A DNA stretch of 64,000 nucleotides, taken from NCBI GenBank assembly GCA_938091335.1, contig CALLJG010000005.1:186001-250000 (forward strand). Reading direction: 5' to 3'. The DNA is from an uncultured Thermodesulfobacterium sp. (GTDB taxonomy: Bacteria; Desulfobacterota; Thermodesulfobacteria; Thermodesulfobacteriales; Thermodesulfobacteriaceae). Position numbers and translations under genes: made by a program. The notes beneath the pieces were generated by a model, which saw only the letters and a program-made list of their open reading frames with translations, was not told the origin of the DNA and made no database searches. Of this stretch, positions 50,895 to 59,887 are shown one piece after another (position 1 is the stretch's first letter; each line of letters starts with the position of its first letter).

Positions 50895-51494
50895 TTATCC
50901 CTCCTTTATTTCATTTTCTATTATATTTCCTTCTTTTTCTGTATCTAATTTTTCTTTTTTACTCATACATACACAAACTAAAGCTGGTCTTATAACTCTA
51001 TCATGAAGTTTGTAACCTTTTTGATATACCTTTGTAATACTACCCTCAGAAATTTCAGGATGCTCTTCAGTAGATAAAGCTTCATGTAAATAAGGATGAA
51101 AAGGTTCTCCCACTGAAGGTACAAACTGTTTCAATCCAAATTTTTCTAAAGTTTGAAGAATAGTTTTTAAAGTTATTTCCACTCCTTCTTTTAAAGCTTC
51201 TTTATTTTCGGAATGAACAAAAGCTTCTAAAGCTCTTTCTAAATTATCTACACAAAGTATCAATTCTTTAAATACTACTTCTAATGCAAATTTATAATAT
51301 TCTTCTTTTTCTTTTTTGAAAGATTTTTTAAGATTTTCAACCTCTGCAGCATATCTCAAAGCCATTTCTTTCCAATATTTAACCTCTTGTTCTTTTTTTT
51401 GGAGTACCTCTTCTAAAGACTCTTCTTTTTCTTTAAAACCTTCTTCTAAACTTTCTTTTTCTTCTATAACAGAGTCTTTTTCAACCTTCTCCAT
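50895..51494 (-). CDS. grpE: GrpE, DnaK nucleotide exchange factor
   Basis: 199 residues. A long acidic N-terminal coiled coil (EEKESLEEGFKEKEESLEEVL..., about 8-70) and the compact C-terminal beta domain: LILCVDNLERALEAF (about 96-110), FGLKQFVPSVGEPFHPYLHEALSTEEHPE (about 134-162) and KVYQKGYKLHDRVIRPALVCV. AGGAGG before the ATG. First gene of grpE-dnaK-pdxA; no hrcA upstream and no CIRCE element in the 90-base gap before nadC. Confidence 0.96.
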   Translation of the reverse strand: MEKVEKDSVIEEKESLEEGFKEKEESLEEVLQKKEQEVKYWKEMALRYAAEVENLKKSFKKEKEEYYKFALEVVFKELILCVDNLERALEAFVHSENKEALKEGVEITLKTILQTLEKFGLKQFVPSVGEPFHPYLHEALSTEEHPEISEGSITKVYQKGYKLHDRVIRPALVCVCMSKKEKLDTEKEGNIIENEIKEG

Positions 51495-51584
51495 CTAAAA
51501 CCTCCTGAATCTTTACTTTTAAAACCTTTAAGTTATGATAAAAATTAAGACTTTTATTTTATTTTTCCAGAGGTTTTTTAAAAA

Positions 51585-52439
51585 TTGATAGAAAAATGGC
51601 AAATTAGAAAAATAGTAGAAATTGCTTTGTCTGAAGATATTCCTTTTACAGATATTACCTCTGAAATTTTAATCCCTCCCAATTTAAATGGTAGAGCTTT
51701 TTTTATAGCTAAAGAAGATCTTGTAGTTTGTGGAAAACCAGTAGTAGAGGAAGTTTTTAATTTATTAGATCCAGAAATTAAAATTGTATGGCAAGTGGAA
51801 GAAGGAGCTGAAATAAAAGCTAAAACTAAATTAGGCTTTGTTGAGGGTAAAATACATAGTATACTTAAAGGAGAAAGAGTAGCTTTAAATTTTTTACAAC
51901 ATCTTTCTGGAATTGCCACCTATACAAGAAAATTAGTAAAAAAGCTTTCTCCTTATTGTAGTATTCTCCTTGATACAAGAAAAACTATCCCAGGATTAAG
52001 GATTCTTCAAAAATACGCAGTAAAAGTAGGAGGAGGAAAAAATCACAGATTTTCTCTATCAGATGGAATATTAATAAAAGATAACCACATCAAAGCTTTG
52101 GGAGGAATTCAGGAAGTGATAAATAAATTAGCTAATTTACCTCATTACCTTAAAGTTGAAATAGAAGTAAAATCTTTAGAGGAATTAAAAATCCTTTTAG
52201 AGTCTAAAGCAAAAATTGATGTTATTCTTTTAGATAATTTTTCTTTGGAAGACCTTAAAAAAGCTAAAAAGTTAATAAAGCTTAAAAAACCAGATTTAAA
52301 AATAGAAATTTCTGGAGGGGTAAATTTAGAAAATATAGAAAAATTTAAAGAACTAGAAATTGATTATATTTCTTCAGGAGCATTAACTCATTCTATTAAA
52401 GCTGTAGATATAACTCTAAAAATAGAAAATATCTATTAA
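51585..52439 (+). CDS. nadC: Nicotinate-nucleotide pyrophosphorylase (quinolinate phosphoribosyltransferase)
   Basis: Joins quinolinate and PRPP to nicotinate mononucleotide in NAD synthesis. Motifs: EDIPFTDITSEIL (about 17-29), RVALNFLQHLSGIATYTRKLV (about 94-114), LLDTRKTIPGLRILQKYAVKVGGGKNHRFSLSDGILIKDNH (about 129-170, quinolinate and PRPP sites) and IEISGGVNLENI plus DYISSGALTHS. 284 residues. TTG start at 51585; AGAGG lies about 11 bases ahead. nadA and nadB are not here. Confidence 0.96.
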   Translation: MIEKWQIRKIVEIALSEDIPFTDITSEILIPPNLNGRAFFIAKEDLVVCGKPVVEEVFNLLDPEIKIVWQVEEGAEIKAKTKLGFVEGKIHSILKGERVALNFLQHLSGIATYTRKLVKKLSPYCSILLDTRKTIPGLRILQKYAVKVGGGKNHRFSLSDGILIKDNHIKALGGIQEVINKLANLPHYLKVEIEVKSLEELKILLESKAKIDVILLDNFSLEDLKKAKKLIKLKKPDLKIEISGGVNLENIEKFKELEIDYISSGALTHSIKAVDITLKIENIY

Positions 52440-52453
52440 TTTATTTATTATAA

Positions 52454-52469
52454 GGGGCTGTTAAGCCCC
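52454..52469. terminator. Weak bidirectional hairpin between nadC and ppaC
   Basis: GGGGCT (52454-52459) pairs with AGCCCC (52464-52469) around a four-base loop, placed between two convergent genes. The plus-strand tail is only CTTTAA and the minus-strand tail CTTATAAT, so the U-tracts are poor. Confidence 0.45.
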
Positions 52470-52479
52470 CTTTAATGGT

Positions 52480-53445
52480 CTAAAGATTAGCAAATGTTTT
52501 TTCAAGAGGAGGAACTACTTCTTTCTTTCTACTCATTACTCCTGGTAACCAAACACTTTTACCTTCTAATTTTTTCCCAAAAGTAATTTCCACAATTTTA
52601 GGTTCATCACTAATCACCATAAGTTCTGTACCTTCTTTCATAATATCAGTAAGCATGAGAACTACAGTATGATAAGCTCCTTGTTTCTTAACATTGTTTA
52701 AATCATTATAAATTTCATCTATTCTATTTTCAATCATATTCAAATCTATCAATTCAATTTGACCTACTCCTACCTTTTTCCCACTCATATTATAATCTTT
52801 GAAGTCTCTCATAATAATGTCCCTAGCTGTCATTCCTGATACATCAGATAATTTAGATTTTACCTCTACTCCAAATTTAATTATGTCATCTATCCCTGCA
52901 ATTTTAGCCAGTTCTTCTGCAATCTCTTTATCCATGGGAGTGGTTGTAGCAGATTTAAAAACTACAGTATCACTTAAAATAGAAGCTAAAAGAATACTTG
53001 CCATATTTTGGGGAATGGGTATTCCTGTTTTATCAAAGAGAAATTTTAATACCGTAGCAGTACACCCAACAGGAAAATTAATAAACAAAATAGGATTAGG
53101 AGTAGTTACATCCCCTATTTTATGATGATCTACAATTGCTATTATTTCAGCTTTATCAATATTGTCCAAACTTTGAACTTTATCTGAATGATCTATTAAA
53201 GCTACCACTTTTCCTTCACCGTTTGTCATAATTTCAGGAACTGAAAAACCAAATTTTTCAAGAACAAATTTAGTTTCTGCATTTGGCTCACCTTGAATTA
53301 CAGGAACAGCCTCTTTTTCTACCTTCATAATTTTACATCCTACCTTTTTCCATTCATTTAAAAGATAAGCAAAAACAATTGCTGAACATACAGAATCAGT
53401 GTCAGGCTTTTTATGTCCTACTACATAAACTACATCGTGTTGCAT
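52480..53445 (-). CDS. ppaC: Manganese-dependent inorganic pyrophosphatase (family II)
   Basis: Hydrolyses pyrophosphate, which sulfate activation by ATP sulfurylase generates in large amounts. DHH-family metal site: VVGHKKPDTDSVCSA (about 8-22), VALIDHSDKVQ (about 78-88), IAIVDHHKIGDV (about 104-115, DHH). The C-terminal DHHA2 domain ends in PGVMSRKKEVVPPLEKTF, with the phosphate-binding SRKK. 321 residues, so no CBS regulatory insert. TAGGAGG before the ATG and a TTGACA promoter upstream. Confidence 0.97.
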   Translation of the reverse strand: MQHDVVYVVGHKKPDTDSVCSAIVFAYLLNEWKKVGCKIMKVEKEAVPVIQGEPNAETKFVLEKFGFSVPEIMTNGEGKVVALIDHSDKVQSLDNIDKAEIIAIVDHHKIGDVTTPNPILFINFPVGCTATVLKFLFDKTGIPIPQNMASILLASILSDTVVFKSATTTPMDKEIAEELAKIAGIDDIIKFGVEVKSKLSDVSGMTARDIIMRDFKDYNMSGKKVGVGQIELIDLNMIENRIDEIYNDLNNVKKQGAYHTVVLMLTDIMKEGTELMVISDEPKIVEITFGKKLEGKSVWLPGVMSRKKEVVPPLEKTFANL

Positions 53446-53474
53446 TCTACACCTCCTATCTATTTTTTTCTTAA

Positions 53475-53502
53475 ATTATGTTTTGTTTTCTTTTCTTGTC
53501 AA
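53475..53502 (-). promoter_or_regulatory. Putative ppaC promoter
   Basis: Minus strand TTGACA (53502-53497), 16 bases, CATAAT (53480-53475; 5/6). It lies 30 bases ahead of the start codon, whose AGGAGG is well placed. Confidence 0.6.
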
Positions 53503-53613
53503 GATTTAAAAAATTTTATATAATTTCAAAAAAAATTAAAAAACCCAAAAATCTAAAATCGAAGATAAAAATTAAAGTTTTTTTATTTTTTTCCGAATTT
53601 TAATAGATAAATC

Positions 53614-54129
53614 ATGGAAAGAGAGGCAGTAAGAATAGATATAGTATTACCTTTTAAAGTAAAGAAGATTTCAGTTAAAGAAATAGAAAATCAGGTAGCT
53701 AGAGCAGTTGGTGAGGTTCCACTTTTCTCTTATATTCCCTTGAGAGAAACTTCAGATGAAGCCTTAAATTCTTGGCTTAGATTAATAAATGCTAAAATTG
53801 ATTATTTAATAAATCTCTTAACTAAGGAAAAAGAAGGATTTAATGACTTACCCTTACAAAAAATAAATCTCAGTGAAAAAGGAGTAAGATTTTTTTCTAA
53901 AACTCCTTTTGAAATAGGAGATTTGATAGAAATTAAAACTGTTATGGATATTTATCAACCTATAGGTTTTTATCTATATGGAAAAGTTTTAAGATGTAAA
54001 AAAAAAGAAGAAGATCTTTATGAAGTAGCAGCTGAATTTATTAACCTTACAAAAGATCTAAGAGAAAAGATTGGTTTTTTTATTTTTCAAAAAGAAAGAG
54101 AAATGATAAGAGAGTCGAGGTATGAATAA
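53614..54129 (+). CDS. PilZ-domain protein in operon with motAB
   Basis: 171 residues. The N-terminal part has EREAVRIDIVLPF (Arg-x3-Arg, the c-di-GMP-binding arm) and a helical insert (about 45-85) before the PilZ barrel: INLSEKGVRFFSKTPFEIGDLIEIKT (about 87-112), where N-x-S-x2-G is the second half of the PilZ ligand motif, and GFYLYGKVLRCKKKEEDLYEVAAEFINL. So it probably binds cyclic di-GMP. The stop overlaps the motA start (TAATG). The context suggests it links cyclic di-GMP to motor output, as YcgR does, but YcgR has a different N-domain. No ribosome site is visible. Confidence 0.8.
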   Translation: MEREAVRIDIVLPFKVKKISVKEIENQVARAVGEVPLFSYIPLRETSDEALNSWLRLINAKIDYLINLLTKEKEGFNDLPLQKINLSEKGVRFFSKTPFEIGDLIEIKTVMDIYQPIGFYLYGKVLRCKKKEEDLYEVAAEFINLTKDLREKIGFFIFQKEREMIRESRYE

Positions 54130-54986
54130 TGCCCTCTATTATAGGGCTTTTGGTTGTATTAATTTCTGTATTTGGGGGATATGCTCTTGAGCGAGGAAAC
54201 TTTTCAGTTATTATTCAACCTGTAGAGTGGATGATTATTTTTGGAGCAGCTTTTGGAGCTTTATTTGTTGCTTCCTCTGGGCCTTCTTTAAAAGGTGTTT
54301 TCCAAGGAGCTATTCAAGCTCTTACTAAACCTCAACTCTATACTAAACAAGATTTTATAGATCTTCTTTTACTTTTAAATGAAGTTTTTAGAAAAATCAA
54401 AAAAGAAGGATTAATTTCTATTGAACAAGATATAGAAAATCCGGAAGCAAGTAGAATTTTTTCAGCATATCCTAAAATTTTAAATCATCATTTAGCACTT
54501 GATTTTATTAAAAATACTTTTAGATCCATTCTCACCACAAATATTACTCATTTTGAGTTAGATGCACTTTTAGAGAATGAAATAGAAACTATTTATGAAG
54601 AATTTAAAAATCCTGTAGAGAGACTTGAAAAGCTTGCTGATTCTATGCCAGGACTTGGTTTAGTAGCTGCAGTTTTAGGAATAATTCTCACTATGGGGAA
54701 AATAGATCAACCTCCAGAGGTTTTAGGACACCATCTTTCTATAGCCCTTGCAGGAACATTTTTTGGAATTTTAACTTGTTATGGAATTTTAGCACCTCTT
54801 GCTCAAAAAATGGAATTTTTTTGTAACCAACATAAAGAGTATTTAAACGTGATTAGAATAGCTATAGTACACTTTATTGGTGGAGGAGCACCCCAAATTG
54901 CTGTAGAATTTGCTAGAAGAACTATCCCCCCTCCTATAAGACCTTCTTTTGAGGAACTAGAAAATCTAATAAAAAGAAAAAAATAA
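54129..54986 (+). CDS. motA: Flagellar stator protein MotA
   Basis: Ion-channel subunit of the flagellar stator. 285 residues with four membrane segments: 1 (GLLVVLISVFGGYAL), 2 (WMIIFGAAFGALFVASS), a large cytoplasmic loop (about 65-195), 3 and 4 in SMPGLGLVAAVLGIILTMGKI and HHLSIALAGTFFGILTCYGILAPLA. The conserved Pro of segment 3 (SMPGLGL) is present. The C-terminal basic tail FEELENLIKRKK is usual. Length and the EVLGHHL stretch match the E. coli-like, long MotA type. Followed after three bases by motB. Confidence 0.94.
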   Translation: MPSIIGLLVVLISVFGGYALERGNFSVIIQPVEWMIIFGAAFGALFVASSGPSLKGVFQGAIQALTKPQLYTKQDFIDLLLLLNEVFRKIKKEGLISIEQDIENPEASRIFSAYPKILNHHLALDFIKNTFRSILTTNITHFELDALLENEIETIYEEFKNPVERLEKLADSMPGLGLVAAVLGIILTMGKIDQPPEVLGHHLSIALAGTFFGILTCYGILAPLAQKMEFFCNQHKEYLNVIRIAIVHFIGGGAPQIAVEFARRTIPPPIRPSFEELENLIKRKK

Positions 54987-54989
54987 TTT

Positions 54990-55736
54990 ATGGCTACCCC
55001 TCCTATAATTATTAAAAAAATTAAAAAAACAATAGCAGCTCATCACGGAGGATCCTGGAAAGTAGCTTATGCAGATTTCTTAGCTGGAATGATGACTTTT
55101 TTTCTCTTGATGTGGTTGATTACTATAATGGAACCCAAACAAAAAGCCCAAATTGCTGCTTATTTTAGAAAATTTAATATCTTTGAAAAAACAGGAATAA
55201 GCATGTTGATGGAATATTATAAAAGTGGAAAAATTAGCTCTTCTAAGTTAAAAACCGTAACCCATGAAATACCTCCTATTAAGGGAGAAGCTGAGTTTCT
55301 CAAGAAAATTATAGAAACTAGACTAAAATCCCTTAAGGAACAGGTTCTTATGGAAATGGAAAAAGAAAAAAAGGTACTAAGAGTAGAGATAATAGAACTT
55401 CTTAATAAACCTTTATTTATAAGTGGGAGCGCTGAATTGACTCCAGAAGCTAAAAAAATTTTGGGTATTTTAGCAAAAGAAATAAAAGAATTACCAGTAA
55501 CAATAGATGTTGAAGGTCATACAGATGCAGTTCTTTCTAAGAGAGGTAAACTTGGTAATTGGGAATTATCTACTGCAAGAGCACTTTCTGCTATGTTAGA
55601 ACTCGAAAGAAATGGAGTTTCCTCTCAAAAAATAAGATCTGTAGCAGGATATGCAGATAATTTCCCTTTGTTTAAAGAAAATCCCCTAGATCCAAGAAAT
55701 AGAAGAATTAGTTTGGTAATTGAATATCAAGATTAG
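54990..55736 (+). CDS. motB: Flagellar stator protein MotB
   Basis: Peptidoglycan-anchored stator subunit. HHGGSWKVAYADFLAGMMTFFLLMWLI (about 18-44) contains the single membrane segment and the ion-carrying Asp (D29, in YADF); the sequence resembles proton-type MotB. The plug/linker follows and then an OmpA-like domain (about 135-245): LFISGSAELTPEAKKIL, VEGHTDAVLSK, NWELSTARALSAM and RNRRISLVIEYQD. 248 residues, short for MotB because the linker is short. No other flagellar genes are in the window, but PilZ-motA-motB forms one tight operon. Confidence 0.94.
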   Translation: MATPPIIIKKIKKTIAAHHGGSWKVAYADFLAGMMTFFLLMWLITIMEPKQKAQIAAYFRKFNIFEKTGISMLMEYYKSGKISSSKLKTVTHEIPPIKGEAEFLKKIIETRLKSLKEQVLMEMEKEKKVLRVEIIELLNKPLFISGSAELTPEAKKILGILAKEIKELPVTIDVEGHTDAVLSKRGKLGNWELSTARALSAMLELERNGVSSQKIRSVAGYADNFPLFKENPLDPRNRRISLVIEYQD

Positions 55737-57046
55737 TATTTCATTTTTAAAATTACTTTAATAGGCACTTTATCAAAATTCAATTCTCTATGAAAACAAT
55801 TATTTATAAATTTTTCTATATGGGAAGGAATATCGTGAGTTTTTATATTAGTAAAAATAACAAAAGTAGGTGGTTTTATTTCTACTTGAGTAGCATAATA
55901 AAATTTTACTTTTTTACCCTTTACATTAAAACTATAATTTTCTTTAATTTTTTCTAAAACTTTATTTACTAAGGAGGTATTAATTCTTGCTGTATACTGC
56001 TGATAAATATCTTCTAATAGAGGAAAAATTTGATCAATCCCCCTTCCAGTCTTAGCAGAGATAGTCAAAATAGGAACCCAAGAAACAAATCTTATTCCAT
56101 ACTTTATTTTTTCTAACATTATATCTTCCATAAATTTTTTCTTATCAAAAAGATCCCATTTATTAACTAATAGCACACATGCTTTGTAATTTTTTTGGAT
56201 TTGCCTCAATAATTTCTGATCTTGATCAGTAATACCTTCTTCAGCAGTGATCATTAAAAAAACTATATCCACCTTTTTTATAGTTTCTAAAGCTTTATCA
56301 ACACTAAATTTTTCTACTCTTTTTTCAATTTTACTCCTTCTCCTTATCCCAGGAGTATCAATTAAAAGATAAGTTTTACCATTGGGTAAAACTAAAAGTA
56401 CATCTACACAATCTCTTGTAGTACCTGGGATTTCAGAAACGATCATTCTTTCATAACCTAAAAGTTTATTTATTAAAGTACTTTTCCCTACATTAGGTCT
56501 TCCTATAATTGCAATCTTAATAGTATCAATCTGAGGTATTTCCTTTAAATAATTTTTGGCATAATTTTTAATAATTTCTTTTAACTCCCTAATATTTTTT
56601 TTATTCTTAGCTGAAATAAAAACTATTTCTTTGAACCCCAAATTATAAAAATCCAGAGCTTTTTCTTGATCTTCTTTACTTTCTATCTTATTAACTACTA
56701 ATATGATTTTTTTATCTTGTTTTCTTAAAAAATCTGCTATTATTAAATCTTCACTTCCTAAACCTTCTTTTACTGAAACTACAAATAAAATAAGAGAGGC
56801 AGATTGTAACGTTTTTTTTACTAATTTTATCACTTCTTTACTAAAGAAATCCTTTCCTCCCCAGTTAATACCTCCTGTATCAACAAGAAGAATTCCTTTA
56901 TTATTTTCTATTTCTACATAACCTTCTATTATGTCTCTTGTAACCCCTGAAGTTTTTTCTACTATAGCTTTTTTCTCTCCTATTAAGGTATTAAATAAAG
57001 TTGATTTTCCTACATTAGGTTTACCTACTATTACAACTTTATACAT
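55733..57046 (-). CDS. der: Double-GTPase ribosome assembly factor Der/EngA
   Basis: Essential GTPase for 50S assembly. Two G domains in tandem: G1 motifs GKPNVGKSTLFN (8-19) and GRPNVGKSTLIN (about 182-193), G3 DTGGI and DTPGI, G4 of the second domain NKWD. The first domain's G4 reads NKIE instead of NKxD, a variant I also recall from Thermotoga. KH-like C-terminal domain (about 350-437) ends GTDIxxLF-type NCFHRELNFDKVPIKVILKMK. 437 residues. Convergent with motB, four-base overlap. Confidence 0.97.
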   Translation of the reverse strand: MYKVVIVGKPNVGKSTLFNTLIGEKKAIVEKTSGVTRDIIEGYVEIENNKGILLVDTGGINWGGKDFFSKEVIKLVKKTLQSASLILFVVSVKEGLGSEDLIIADFLRKQDKKIILVVNKIESKEDQEKALDFYNLGFKEIVFISAKNKKNIRELKEIIKNYAKNYLKEIPQIDTIKIAIIGRPNVGKSTLINKLLGYERMIVSEIPGTTRDCVDVLLVLPNGKTYLLIDTPGIRRRSKIEKRVEKFSVDKALETIKKVDIVFLMITAEEGITDQDQKLLRQIQKNYKACVLLVNKWDLFDKKKFMEDIMLEKIKYGIRFVSWVPILTISAKTGRGIDQIFPLLEDIYQQYTARINTSLVNKVLEKIKENYSFNVKGKKVKFYYATQVEIKPPTFVIFTNIKTHDIPSHIEKFINNCFHRELNFDKVPIKVILKMKY

Positions 57047-57069
57047 TTTTCACTTAAAAATTCTTTAAT

Positions 57070-57504
57070 TTAGACATCTACCACACATTGAGCTATCCAT
57101 AAGTTACCTTCTTTTTTTACCTCAGCTAGTGTAAAAGTAGCTCCCTTTACTTCCACTCCATAACCAAATCTTTCTAAAAAACTTTTTTCTCCTAAAATCT
57201 CTCCTTTTAAAATATATTCTTCTTTCTCTTTTTTTATACTTCCTCTAAATTCAACAAAAAGAATTTTTTCTAGATAAAAATGTGTTAAAACTTTATTTAT
57301 AAAATTTACAAACAATTCATCTAAATATTCAGCTTTTAGTTCTATATAAATAGAATCTTTTATACTTATTTTCTCCCATTTTATATTCTCCACTATTAAT
57401 GTAGACAAAGCTTTTAAAGCATTTGAAAATGCTTCTTCTATACTCTCTCCGTATCCTCTTATTCCCATATCAGCCGAATGCTCAAAAATTTCATACTTTT
57501 TCAT
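57070..57504 (-). CDS. Archease
   Basis: Activator of the RNA ligase RtcB (and of tRNA-modifying enzymes), helping guanylylation. 144 residues: YEIFEHSADMGIRGYGESIEEAFSNALKALSTLIV (about 3-37), where the metal-binding Asp is in HSADMGI, then ELKAEYLDELFVNFINKVL and the C-terminal KGATFTLAEVKKEGNLWIAQCVVDV with the conserved final Asp. AAGGAGG five bases before the ATG at 57504 decides this start over an upstream in-frame codon. rtcB is not in the window. Downstream of comEC. Confidence 0.92.
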   Translation of the reverse strand: MKKYEIFEHSADMGIRGYGESIEEAFSNALKALSTLIVENIKWEKISIKDSIYIELKAEYLDELFVNFINKVLTHFYLEKILFVEFRGSIKKEKEEYILKGEILGEKSFLERFGYGVEVKGATFTLAEVKKEGNLWIAQCVVDV

Positions 57505-57520
57505 ATATTCCTCCTTTTCT

Positions 57521-59887
57521 TTAATATTCTTTATGATATTCAAATCTTTTACAAAAATTGCCTTTTTCTAAAAAAGTAGGAATAAAAGGAAAAAGAAAAG
57601 AAGCCAAAAAATCTTTTCTCTTATCCTTTTCAAAACAAATTAAGAAATAATCTTTCTTTGGAAAAATAAATATTGCTCCCTTTTCACTTGTAGCAAAATG
57701 AGGTTTATTGAGGATATTTAATATTCTTAAATAATTAGGATGAGGAAAATAATCACCTCTGCCAGAAGTAAGAATTACTTTGGGATCCAACCAATTTAAA
57801 ATTTCCTCATTTATACTATATTTAGAACCATGGTGAGGTGAAATTAAAACTTCAACAGGTAATATTTCACCTTTTTCTTTCATTCTATAAAATCTGATTT
57901 TATCTATATCTCCTGGAAATAAAACTGTTAAACCCTTATATTCTAAATACACCACCAAGCTTTCTCTATTTATTTCTTCATAAGGCATATCTCCAGGAAA
58001 AATAAAAAATTCTGCTTTATTCATCTTAAAACCTATGGGTTTATTAATTATTTCTGGTAAAAATAAAGTATCTACTTTTTCCCAATCTTCAAGGTAAAAG
58101 TTCCCTGAAATCACTTTTTTGACAAAAAATTCCTCTCTCAAAGTTTTTAATCCTCCAGAATGGTCAAGATCTGGATGAGAAACTATTATATTTTCAATAA
58201 TATCAATTCCTAACTTATTCAAAACGGGTAATAAATAGATCTTTGTCCAATTAAAATTTTTAAAATAATAATTAGGTCCTGTATCAATAAAAATATAATT
58301 ATTTTTATTTTTGATTAAAATGCAATTACCTTTACCTACATCAAAAATTAAAATATAAAAAGTATTAAAATAAAAATAATAAAGCCATATATAAAATAAA
58401 AAACAAATTGATACCCACCATAAATATTTTTTGTAACTTTTTATATAATTATAAAAAATAAAAAATGTAATTAAACTAAAAATTATAAAAATTATTATTA
58501 AATTGAGTGGAATATTAATTTTATATACTATTTCAAAAAATGGAATTTTTATATATAAATTAAAGATATTATCTAAAATTTGAGATAAATAAATTGCAAA
58601 TTCTTCAGAAAAAAATGAAATTATTGAAATTAAAATAGATAAAGGAATAAAAATAAAACTCCAAAAAAATGTAGCAATTATATTATTAATAGGAGTTGCT
58701 AAAGGAAAAGTACCATTTATATAAATTATAAAAGGAAAAATAAATAAAGTAACTATAGAAGATAAAAAAAATAAATAAAAAATTTTATTTAAAATTGTTA
58801 ACCATATATTTTTAAGTTCAATTTTACCTTTAAATTTATTGTCAAAAATTTTATCTCCAATTATTAATCCCAAAGTTGCTATAAAAGAAAGCTGAAAAGA
58901 TAAATTACCTATTAAATAAGGTTGAAAAATTAAAATCAAAGTTGCTGTAAGAAATAATAAATTAAACGTAGAGGTAAGTCTAAAAAATAATTTATTAAAT
59001 ACATAAAGAAATAAAAAAACAAAAGCTCTTAAAGCTGATGGACAAAATCCTGAAAAAAGTAAAATTGGAAAAGCTCCTGGTAATGCTAATAAATAAGAAA
59101 TATTTTGTAAAGGATATCCTATTTTAATAAAAGGGGTAAATTTTAAAAAATGATACCAAAATTTGTAAAAAAGTCCAAAAAGAACAGCCAAATTAAAACC
59201 AGAAATAGCTAGTTGATGGTAAAGTCCTTGATTTTTTAATTTATCTTTATATTCATCGGGAATATTATACTCTACTCCCAAAACTAAAGCTTGTATAAGT
59301 CCTTGAGAAGTAGTTGATAATTTTTCTGAAAATTTGAAAATCTTGTATCGGAAATATTCTAAAGTAAACTCTCTTTTTTCTTTGCAAATCCAACCTCCAT
59401 TTTTTAAAGGAATTAACTCTAAAAATTGCCCTTTTGCTAACAATCTTTTTTCTTTTTCAACGTAAAAAGGATTAATGTATTCTGAAAAGGATGCTCTTTT
59501 AAATTTAATTAAACATACTTCACCAGGTGAAAAATAGAGTTTATTTGTTTTGAAAATGAAATTACCTAAATTAGTATTATAAGCTGTGTTTAAATAATAT
59601 TTATAATAGGGCTCAACTCTCTCAATCTTGGTAAGAAGTGTAAAATTTTCTTCAAAAATATTATATTTATTTATTTTAGAAAAGTGTTTCTTTCCTATCA
59701 AATAAATCCCCAAAATTAAAAAAAACCAAAGAAACCAAAATCCTAAAAATTTCTTTTTAAATAAGGAATAAAATAGAAATACTAAAAAAAATAAAAAAAT
59801 AAAAGGAATTTGATAAAAGCTAAAAAACAAACCTAAGATTAAAACTAAAGATAAGAAAAAAATAGGTGTTTTAATCTCTCTTACCAA
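57521..59887 (-). CDS. comEC: DNA internalisation-related competence protein ComEC/Rec2
   Basis: Inner-membrane channel for single-stranded DNA uptake in natural transformation. An N-terminal membrane pair and DUF4131-like periplasmic region (1 to about 180), the Competence domain with about eight membrane segments (about 185-490; YHQLAISGFNLAVLFGLFYKFW, FCPSALRAFVFLFLYVF), then a metallo-beta-lactamase domain (about 515-760): IFDVGKGNCILIKNK, VSHPDLDHSGGL (HxxxDH), FPGDIDK, SPHHGSKYSINEE and TSGRGDYFPHPN. About 788 residues. TTG at 59887 is preferred: GGAG lies eight bases ahead; a TTG 15 bases upstream has none. It overlaps yggS. Confidence 0.93.
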   Translation of the reverse strand: MVREIKTPIFFLSLVLILGLFFSFYQIPFIFLFFLVFLFYSLFKKKFLGFWFLWFFLILGIYLIGKKHFSKINKYNIFEENFTLLTKIERVEPYYKYYLNTAYNTNLGNFIFKTNKLYFSPGEVCLIKFKRASFSEYINPFYVEKEKRLLAKGQFLELIPLKNGGWICKEKREFTLEYFRYKIFKFSEKLSTTSQGLIQALVLGVEYNIPDEYKDKLKNQGLYHQLAISGFNLAVLFGLFYKFWYHFLKFTPFIKIGYPLQNISYLLALPGAFPILLFSGFCPSALRAFVFLFLYVFNKLFFRLTSTFNLLFLTATLILIFQPYLIGNLSFQLSFIATLGLIIGDKIFDNKFKGKIELKNIWLTILNKIFYLFFLSSIVTLFIFPFIIYINGTFPLATPINNIIATFFWSFIFIPLSILISIISFFSEEFAIYLSQILDNIFNLYIKIPFFEIVYKINIPLNLIIIFIIFSLITFFIFYNYIKSYKKYLWWVSICFLFYIWLYYFYFNTFYILIFDVGKGNCILIKNKNNYIFIDTGPNYYFKNFNWTKIYLLPVLNKLGIDIIENIIVSHPDLDHSGGLKTLREEFFVKKVISGNFYLEDWEKVDTLFLPEIINKPIGFKMNKAEFFIFPGDMPYEEINRESLVVYLEYKGLTVLFPGDIDKIRFYRMKEKGEILPVEVLISPHHGSKYSINEEILNWLDPKVILTSGRGDYFPHPNYLRILNILNKPHFATSEKGAIFIFPKKDYFLICFEKDKRKDFLASFLFPFIPTFLEKGNFCKRFEYHKEY

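Noticed and set aside
53446-53613. tRNA or small RNA gene in the A+T-rich gaps (also 31543-31640, 40624-40684, 567-709)
   Set aside because: No cloverleaf, no G+C-rich stem and no terminator-like hairpin is visible in these gaps; in a thermophile-like genome structured RNAs should stand out as G+C-rich.
56600-56720. NKIE in the first G4 motif of Der as a damaging change
   Set aside because: The same Glu variant occurs, as I recall, in Thermotoga Der, so it is a tolerated lineage variant.
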